From an uncultured Elusimicrobia bacterium (GTDB lineage Bacteria > Elusimicrobiota > Elusimicrobia > UBA1565 > UBA9628), in contig CAIKVT010000027.1 of the NCBI GenBank assembly GCA_903830945.1, forward strand, positions 18,920 to 82,919: a stretch of 64,000 nt of DNA, in the 5' to 3' direction. Below the pieces are notes generated by a model that was given only the letters and a program-made list of their open reading frames with translations, did no database searches and was not told where the DNA came from. Made by a program: the position numbers and the translations under genes. How positions within the stretch are numbered: position 1 is the stretch's first letter; every line of letters begins with the position of its first letter. Shown piece after piece: positions 59,800 to 64,000 of the stretch.

Positions 59800-59839
59800 G
59801 GTCGGACCGGAGTTGTCATCATAAAGGAGGATTAAAGCG

Positions 59840-60211
59840 ATGAAAATCGGCATAGTGCTTGGTGATTCGGGAGGCCTTGAGAGCGAAGTCTGCTCTCATT
59901 TCGGGCAATGCAGCCATTTCCTGATCGTGGAAGTGGACGGCAAGCGCATATCGAAGAGCAAGGTCGTGGCCAATGATGCGCAGCATGGCGGCGGAGGATG
60001 CCAAGCGGTCGGCGAGATCCTCAAGCATGGGGTCACCCACGTGATCGCCGGCGGCATGGGCATGGGTGCCCAGCAGAAATTCGCCGCGGCCGGGGTCAAG
60101 ATATTCGGCTTCTCCGGCAAGGCCAAGGACGGCGTCGCCAAACTGATAGCAGCTTCCCTGGCAGGCGGAATCGAGCCGTGCCAAGAGCACGGCGGGGATT
60201 GCCACCATTGA
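59840..60211 (+). CDS. NifX/NifB-C family protein (dinitrogenase Fe-Mo cofactor-type), copy 1
   Basis: The 123-residue protein has the NifX-like fold: MKIGIVLGDSGGLESEVCSHFGQCSHFLIVEV (parts), a GGGGCQAVGEIL segment and THVIAGGMGMGAQQKF. The C-terminus EPCQEHGGDCHH carries two Cys and two His that could bind metal. Family members bind iron-molybdenum cofactor precursors or, in orange proteins, a Mo-Cu cluster. No nitrogenase genes are present, so a role like orange protein is more likely. Confidence 0.88.
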   Translation: MKIGIVLGDSGGLESEVCSHFGQCSHFLIVEVDGKRISKSKVVANDAQHGGGGCQAVGEILKHGVTHVIAGGMGMGAQQKFAAAGVKIFGFSGKAKDGVAKLIAASLAGGIEPCQEHGGDCHH

Positions 60212-60221
60212 GGAAGTTCAT

Positions 60222-60551
60222 ATGAAGATCGCGGTATCGGCCATGGGCGGCTCAATGAGCGCCCTGGTGAGCGAGCAGTTCGGGCGTTGCGCCTATCTCC
60301 TCATCGTAGACTCGGAGAACATGGAATTCGAGCCGGTCTCCAACCCCGCCGCCGGGATGTCCGGCGGCGCGGGGCCGGAGGCGGTCCGCCTGATAGCGGC
60401 TAAGGGTGCCGAGGTCGTCTTGACCGGCAGGGTTGGCCCCAATGCGGAGAACGCGCTCAAAGCGGCCGGGATACGGGCGGTGGTCGGGATATCCGGATCC
60501 AAGACCGTGCGCCAAGCCGTGGAAGAGCATCTGAAGGCATCCATCCGGTGA
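60222..60551 (+). CDS. NifX/NifB-C family protein, copy 2
   Basis: The 109-residue protein is related to copy 1: MKIAVSAMGGSMSALVSEQFGRCAYLLIVDS and GAEVVLTGRVGPNAENALKAAGIRAVVG (parts). It lacks the Cys/His tail of copy 1 but keeps the FGRC Cys. The gene starts ten bases after copy 1, and its stop overlaps the next gene by four bases. The two copies may act as a pair on one cluster. Confidence 0.88.
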   Translation: MKIAVSAMGGSMSALVSEQFGRCAYLLIVDSENMEFEPVSNPAAGMSGGAGPEAVRLIAAKGAEVVLTGRVGPNAENALKAAGIRAVVGISGSKTVRQAVEEHLKASIR

Positions 60552-61393
60552 TCGTCGCCGTCGCGAGTGGGAAAGGCGGGACCGGGAAGACCAGCATAGC
60601 GTGCGCCCTGACGCAAAGCGCGGGAGGCGAGGTCTGCCTCCTGGATTGCGACGTGGACGAACCTAATGCTCATATACTTCTGCGCCCGAACATAAGCCAC
60701 ACGTTCCCGGCAAATATCCTCCTGCCCTGCGTCGATGATAAGCAGTGTGACGGTTGCGGCGAGTGCGCGCGTGTGTGCCAATACCATGCCTTGACCGTAT
60801 TGGGCGGGCGTCCGGTCTTGTTCGATCACCTTTGCCACAGCTGCGGCGGCTGTGCCCTGGCGTGTCCGAGGCATGCCATCAGCGAAACGGCGAAGGCGAT
60901 CGGGAAGATCAATGTCGGCGCAGTGGGTGATATCCGGTTCATTTCCGGAGAACTCGACGTCGGGGAAGCCATGTGCCCTCCCATCATCAGGCAAGTGAGG
61001 GCGCAGGCCAACGGCTGCCGGAACGTGGTCATTGATTCTCCGCCTGGTACGTCCTGCCCCATGGTGACGGCGGTGCGGGGGAGCGACTTCTGCATCCTGG
61101 TGACGGAGCCGACGCCTTTTGGTCTCCATGACTTGACACTTGCGGTTGATGTCGTACGCAGGCTTGGGATGCCATTCGGAGTGGTCATCAATATCGCGGA
61201 TATCGGCGACGACGGGGTGGAGCGATATTGCCGAGACCAGAGGATAGAAATCCTCGCACGCATCCCATATGACCGGGCCGTAGCGGAAGCCTACTCGCGG
61301 GGACGTTCGATCGTCGAGGCCAAACCAGAATACAGAACTGTATTCGCCGGACTCTTCCAGGAGATCGGGTCGCGGGTGAGGAGGGCCTCTTGA
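60548..61393 (+). CDS. MinD-superfamily ATPase with two [4Fe-4S] ferredoxin sites, copy 1
   Basis: The 281-residue protein has a deviant Walker A IVAVASGKGGTGKTSIA (residues 1-18), inserted ferredoxin motifs CDGCGECARVCQYH (near 67) and CHSCGGCALACPRH (near 96), and the Walker B region NVVIDSPPGTSCPM. Such proteins occur as pairs in orange-protein operons of sulfate reducers. They may use ATP to move or reduce an iron-sulfur or Mo-containing cluster. Start and stop overlap both neighbours by a few bases. Confidence 0.92.
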   Translation: MIVAVASGKGGTGKTSIACALTQSAGGEVCLLDCDVDEPNAHILLRPNISHTFPANILLPCVDDKQCDGCGECARVCQYHALTVLGGRPVLFDHLCHSCGGCALACPRHAISETAKAIGKINVGAVGDIRFISGELDVGEAMCPPIIRQVRAQANGCRNVVIDSPPGTSCPMVTAVRGSDFCILVTEPTPFGLHDLTLAVDVVRRLGMPFGVVINIADIGDDGVERYCRDQRIEILARIPYDRAVAEAYSRGRSIVEAKPEYRTVFAGLFQEIGSRVRRAS

Positions 61394-62250
61394 GGCAGTT
61401 GTCCATCCTCAGCGGCAAGGGCGGTACCGGCAAGACCAGCGTGGCCGCGGCTTTTGCCGCGCTGATCCCCAGCAAGGTGGTAGCCGATTGCGACGTGGAC
61501 GCTGCGGACATGCACCTTATCCTGGAGCCGCAGATACTCCGCAGGGAGAACTTCGCGGGCGGCAAGAAAGCCCGGATCGAGCACGACAAGTGCAAAGCGT
61601 GCGGAAAGTGCCGGGAGCTTTGCCGTTTCGGAGCCGTCAGCGAGGATTTCGCCGTCGACCCTATCGCCTGCGAGGGCTGCGGTGTCTGCGTGTGGAACTG
61701 TCCGGAAAAGGCTATCGCTCTCGTTGAGGACGGCTCCGGGGAGTGGTACGTATCGCAGACGCGCTGCGGCCCGCTGGTCCACGCCCGCCTGGGTCCGGCG
61801 CAGGAAAATTCCGGAAAGCTTGTGACGATCGTGCGCAATGAGGCGAAAAGGATCGCCCAGGAGCAGGGACTGGACTACGTGCTCGTCGACGGCCCTCCAG
61901 GCATCGCGTGTCCGGCCATGGCGTCCTTGACCGGTGCCGACGCGGCGCTCATCGTCATGGAGCCGACTCTATCCGGCCTTCACGATTTCAGAAGGATCGC
62001 GGAACTGGTGGCGCACTTCAAACAGCGGGGCTGGGCCTGCATCAACAAGTGGGACATCAATCCCGATCTGACCGAACGGATGGAAAAAGAAGCGGGAAGC
62101 CTGGGCATTCCAGTGCTGGGGCGAATCCGCTATGACAAAGCCGTGATCAAGGCGCAGATAGAGCGCCGTGCAGTGGTGGAGAACGGCGCGAGCCCGGCGG
62201 CGGACGACATGCGGGCGCTTTGGAGGAGGCTCAAAGATGAGCTCGTCTGA
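61390..62250 (+). CDS. MinD-superfamily ATPase with two [4Fe-4S] ferredoxin sites, copy 2
   Basis: The 286-residue protein has the same layout as copy 1: LSILSGKGGTGKTSVA near the start, CKACGKCRELCRFG (near 67), CEGCGVCVWNCPEK (near 94) and VLVDGPPGIACPA. The TTG start overlaps the stop of copy 1, so a TTG start and translational coupling are likely. The two ATPases probably form a heterodimer, as in orange-protein complexes. The downstream gene overlaps by fourteen bases. Confidence 0.92.
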   Translation: MRQLSILSGKGGTGKTSVAAAFAALIPSKVVADCDVDAADMHLILEPQILRRENFAGGKKARIEHDKCKACGKCRELCRFGAVSEDFAVDPIACEGCGVCVWNCPEKAIALVEDGSGEWYVSQTRCGPLVHARLGPAQENSGKLVTIVRNEAKRIAQEQGLDYVLVDGPPGIACPAMASLTGADAALIVMEPTLSGLHDFRRIAELVAHFKQRGWACINKWDINPDLTERMEKEAGSLGIPVLGRIRYDKAVIKAQIERRAVVENGASPAADDMRALWRRLKDELV

Positions 62251-63028
62251 AACGGTGAAGTTGCCAGGCCTATCCCAGCGGATCGAGACGATCCTTCTTC
62301 CCGCTGCGAGGGAGGCTCGGGTCGAAGATGTCCGCATCGGCCTAGGGTACACGGCGGTCCTCCTTAATGAGGATCGCCTCGGCGTCGCCTACACCTTCCG
62401 CCATGAAGCTCAGGGGGGGTGTTGCGTGTTCGAAGGGCTCCGCCCCATCTCTGGAAGGCCGGCGTCCGACCTCCTGGCGCTGGTCGGCTCGTCCGACCGC
62501 ATCGAGGCCGCGGTAGGGCTGGCTTGCGCCAACGCCCTAGCCAACCGCCCCGACGAGGGGGTCCAGGAGGGGGACGTCCTGGGCCATCTCGGCCTGCGGC
62601 GCACGGATCGCGTGGCCATGGTGGGGTATTTCGGTCCCCTCGTGGGGCCCATCAAGGAGCAGGCCGAGTCTCTGACCGTGTTCGATCTCGTCGATCGTCC
62701 GGGTGCGGACGTTCGGCCCGCCGCAGAGGCCGCAGATGCGCTGCCTGGCTGCCAGATTGCCCTTATCACCGCCACCGCCATCATCAACCAGACGATGGAC
62801 GCCCTTTTGCATGCGGCCGCGAACTGCCGCGAGGTGGCCATAGTGGGCCCGTCAACTCCCATGCTGCGCGAGGCGTTCGACGCGACGAACGTGACCCTGC
62901 TTTCCGGCGTCGTTGCGAAGAGTCCAAAAGACATACTTCAGGCCGTTTCCGAAGGCGGCGGCATGCGCCAATTCTCCCCCTATGTCCGCAAGGTGTCATT
63001 GAGGATCTCCGGTTTCAAGAAGAATTGA
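62237..63028 (+). CDS. DUF364 family protein (with DUF4213-like N-terminus)
   Basis: The 263-residue protein has an N-terminal DUF4213-like part (VEDVRIGLGYTAVLL, LACANALANRPDEG) and a DUF364 Rossmann-like part (VAMVGYFGPLVGPIKEQ, ALITATAIINQTMDALL, VAIVGPSTPML). The family has been proposed to bind or chelate heavy metals. GGAG lies upstream of the ATG. Its presence fits a metal-cluster operon. Confidence 0.88.
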   Translation: MSSSETVKLPGLSQRIETILLPAAREARVEDVRIGLGYTAVLLNEDRLGVAYTFRHEAQGGCCVFEGLRPISGRPASDLLALVGSSDRIEAAVGLACANALANRPDEGVQEGDVLGHLGLRRTDRVAMVGYFGPLVGPIKEQAESLTVFDLVDRPGADVRPAAEAADALPGCQIALITATAIINQTMDALLHAAANCREVAIVGPSTPMLREAFDATNVTLLSGVVAKSPKDILQAVSEGGGMRQFSPYVRKVSLRISGFKKN

Positions 63029-63042
63029 GGAGGCTTTTAGAA

Positions 63043-63960
63043 ATGTCGACTGATAAGAAGTGCGGTGCTTGCAGCGATAAGAGCTGCGCTGCCAAGGGCA
63101 AACGGCCGAATGAGCGAGATGAGGATTTTAAGGAACGCCAGGCTTTGTCGGCCCGGATGTGCCGGATTCAGCATAAGGTGATGGTCCTTTCAGGGAAAGG
63201 GGGAGTCGGCAAGAGCACGGTAGCCGTGAACCTGGCCGCGGCGCTGGCTGCGGCAGGCAAGCAGGTGGGCCTTCTGGACATCGACATCCACGGCCCGAGC
63301 GTGCCGAAGATGCTCCATATCGAAGGCGCGCCGGTCTCCTCCACCGACGACACGCTGCACCCGGTCAAGGTAAGCATCGGCGACGGGGCGATCCATGTGA
63401 TGTCCATCGGGCTCCTTTTGAGCGCGAGGGACGATGCTGTCATCTGGCGCGGTCCCAGAAAATATGGCGTCATCAAGCAATTCCTCAAGGACGTCGAGTG
63501 GGGCGAGCTCGACTATCTGGTGGTGGATTCCCCGCCTGGGACCGGAGACGAGCCGTTGGCCGTGGCCCAGCTCATAGAAAAGGCCGACGGCGCGGTCATC
63601 GTCACTACTCCCCAGGAGGTGGCGGTCCAGGACGTGCGTAGGTGCGTGGTCTTCTGCCGGCAGGTCTCGCTGCCCGTGCTGGGCGTGGTGGAGAATATGA
63701 GCGGCTTCGTCTGCCCCAAGTGCGGCGAGAGAAGCGACATCTTCGGCGTCGGCGGCGGCCGGGCCATGGCCGAAGAGATGGACGTGCCCTTTCTGGGGGC
63801 CATCCCGATAGAGCCCGCCGTCGTCTTGTCCGGAGACAGCGGAAAGCCCATAGTCCAATCCCATCCCCATTCCATAACGGCTGAGGCCTTCGGCCGCATT
63901 GTGCGGATGCTGCTGGAGCCGCAACCCGCGGGACATCACGGAAAGCCAGAATGTCATTGA
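63043..63960 (+). CDS. Mrp/NBP35 family iron-sulfur carrier ATPase
   Basis: The 305-residue protein has an N-terminal Cys motif (CGACSDKSC, Cys7, 10 and 15), deviant Walker A VLSGKGGVGKSTVAVN (residues 46-61), switch regions LDIDIHGPSVPKML and YLVVDSPPGTGDE, and a late CPKC that bridges the dimer's [4Fe-4S] cluster. Mrp proteins carry and insert iron-sulfur clusters; in orange-protein operons an Mrp is also present. AGGAGG precedes the ATG. It is the last complete gene of the operon. Confidence 0.94.
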   Translation: MSTDKKCGACSDKSCAAKGKRPNERDEDFKERQALSARMCRIQHKVMVLSGKGGVGKSTVAVNLAAALAAAGKQVGLLDIDIHGPSVPKMLHIEGAPVSSTDDTLHPVKVSIGDGAIHVMSIGLLLSARDDAVIWRGPRKYGVIKQFLKDVEWGELDYLVVDSPPGTGDEPLAVAQLIEKADGAVIVTTPQEVAVQDVRRCVVFCRQVSLPVLGVVENMSGFVCPKCGERSDIFGVGGGRAMAEEMDVPFLGAIPIEPAVVLSGDSGKPIVQSHPHSITAEAFGRIVRMLLEPQPAGHHGKPECH

Positions 63961-63991
63961 ACCACGAACGGCCTTACTGGAGATAGCGACT

Positions 63992-64000
63992 ATGGACCAC
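63992..64000 (+). CDS. Possible start of the next operon gene (cut by window edge)
   Basis: An ATG GAC CAC begins at 63992, with GGAG eleven bases upstream. Only three codons are visible, so the product cannot be named. Confidence 0.3.

Noticed and set aside
59840..60551. Nitrogen-fixation cluster
   Set aside because: NifX-like proteins alone do not show nitrogen fixation; no nifHDK or nifEN genes are present and the MinD/Mrp neighbours fit orange-protein clusters better.
62419..63042. Long in-frame upstream extension of the Mrp gene
   Set aside because: The frame is open but overlaps the DUF364 gene, is Arg/Gly-rich like a shadow frame, and the true start at 63043 has AGGAGG and the conserved N-terminal Cys motif.
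1..64000. CRISPR arrays, insertion sequences, integrases or prophage
   Set aside because: No regularly spaced repeats, transposase or integrase motifs or terminal inverted repeats were seen; the ORF6N gene alone is not enough to call a mobile element.

Overview
The window is 64 kb of gene-dense, GC-rich bacterial chromosome. The organism looks like a diderm (Gram-negative-type) bacterium: it carries an MsbA-like lipid flippase, a heptosyltransferase-type glycosyltransferase, a PorV/PorQ-like outer-membrane protein and many secreted proteins. The set of families (large-form IspG, SerC-SerA-DUF1015 cluster, GH57/DUF3536 enzyme, papain-like proteases with a FlgD-Ig-like C-terminal domain, PorV, and an ORP/Mrp-type iron-sulfur cluster) would fit an uncultured Elusimicrobiota-like lineage. 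That placement is an inference from gene content only. No intact rRNA or tRNA gene, CRISPR array, insertion sequence or prophage is visible.

Layout. 1-1363: end of dihydrolipoyl dehydrogenase and lipB, followed by an ORF6N DNA-binding protein. 2264-9445: serine biosynthesis (serC, serA, DUF1015) running into an envelope group (ABC flippase, GT9 glycosyltransferase, HAD phosphatase). 9370-16456 (minus strand): FGGY kinase, PD-(D/E)XK nuclease, GIDE and LemA proteins, then a tightly overlapping sigma/anti-sigma/MucB-like/RadC operon. 16575-27032: PhoR-like kinase, AI-2E transporter, GH57 enzyme, metallo-aminopeptidase, ispG, CstA. 27128-35018: small propeller protein plus OppA-like binding protein, GH25 lysozyme, SGNH hydrolase, GNAT, glycerol channel and glycerol kinase. 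35124-37915: DUF2721 and cytochrome bd oxidase. 38007-41747: a two-component locus holding two paralogous secreted proteins with the same upstream direct-repeat box. 41778-54174: NmrA-type protein and a secreted-hydrolase region (M13 peptidase, PorV, two tandem papain-like proteases, an alpha/beta hydrolase, a secreted ADP-ribosyltransferase-like protein) that also contains hutH. 54622-58423: wHTH protein, tRNA fragment, sensor, kinase, TauE/DUF1634 exporter. 58594-63960: a nine-gene operon of NifX-like proteins, two ferredoxin-MinD ATPases, DUF364 and Mrp, resembling the orange-protein (ORP) clusters of anaerobes.

Most noteworthy: a putative secreted R-S-E ADP-ribosyltransferase; a LipB whose catalytic Cys is Arg; a histidine ammonia-lyase with Ala-Cys-Gly instead of Ala-Ser-Gly at the MIO site; a tandem protease duplication that carried along a stub of the next gene's start; shared 11-bp direct-repeat promoters in the two-component locus; and a recurring promoter layout (TATAAT 6-7 nt before ATG, no ribosome-binding site) that predicts leaderless mRNAs. 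Start codons were moved from the longest frame where a Shine-Dalgarno site, signal peptide, stop/start overlap or family length argued for it.
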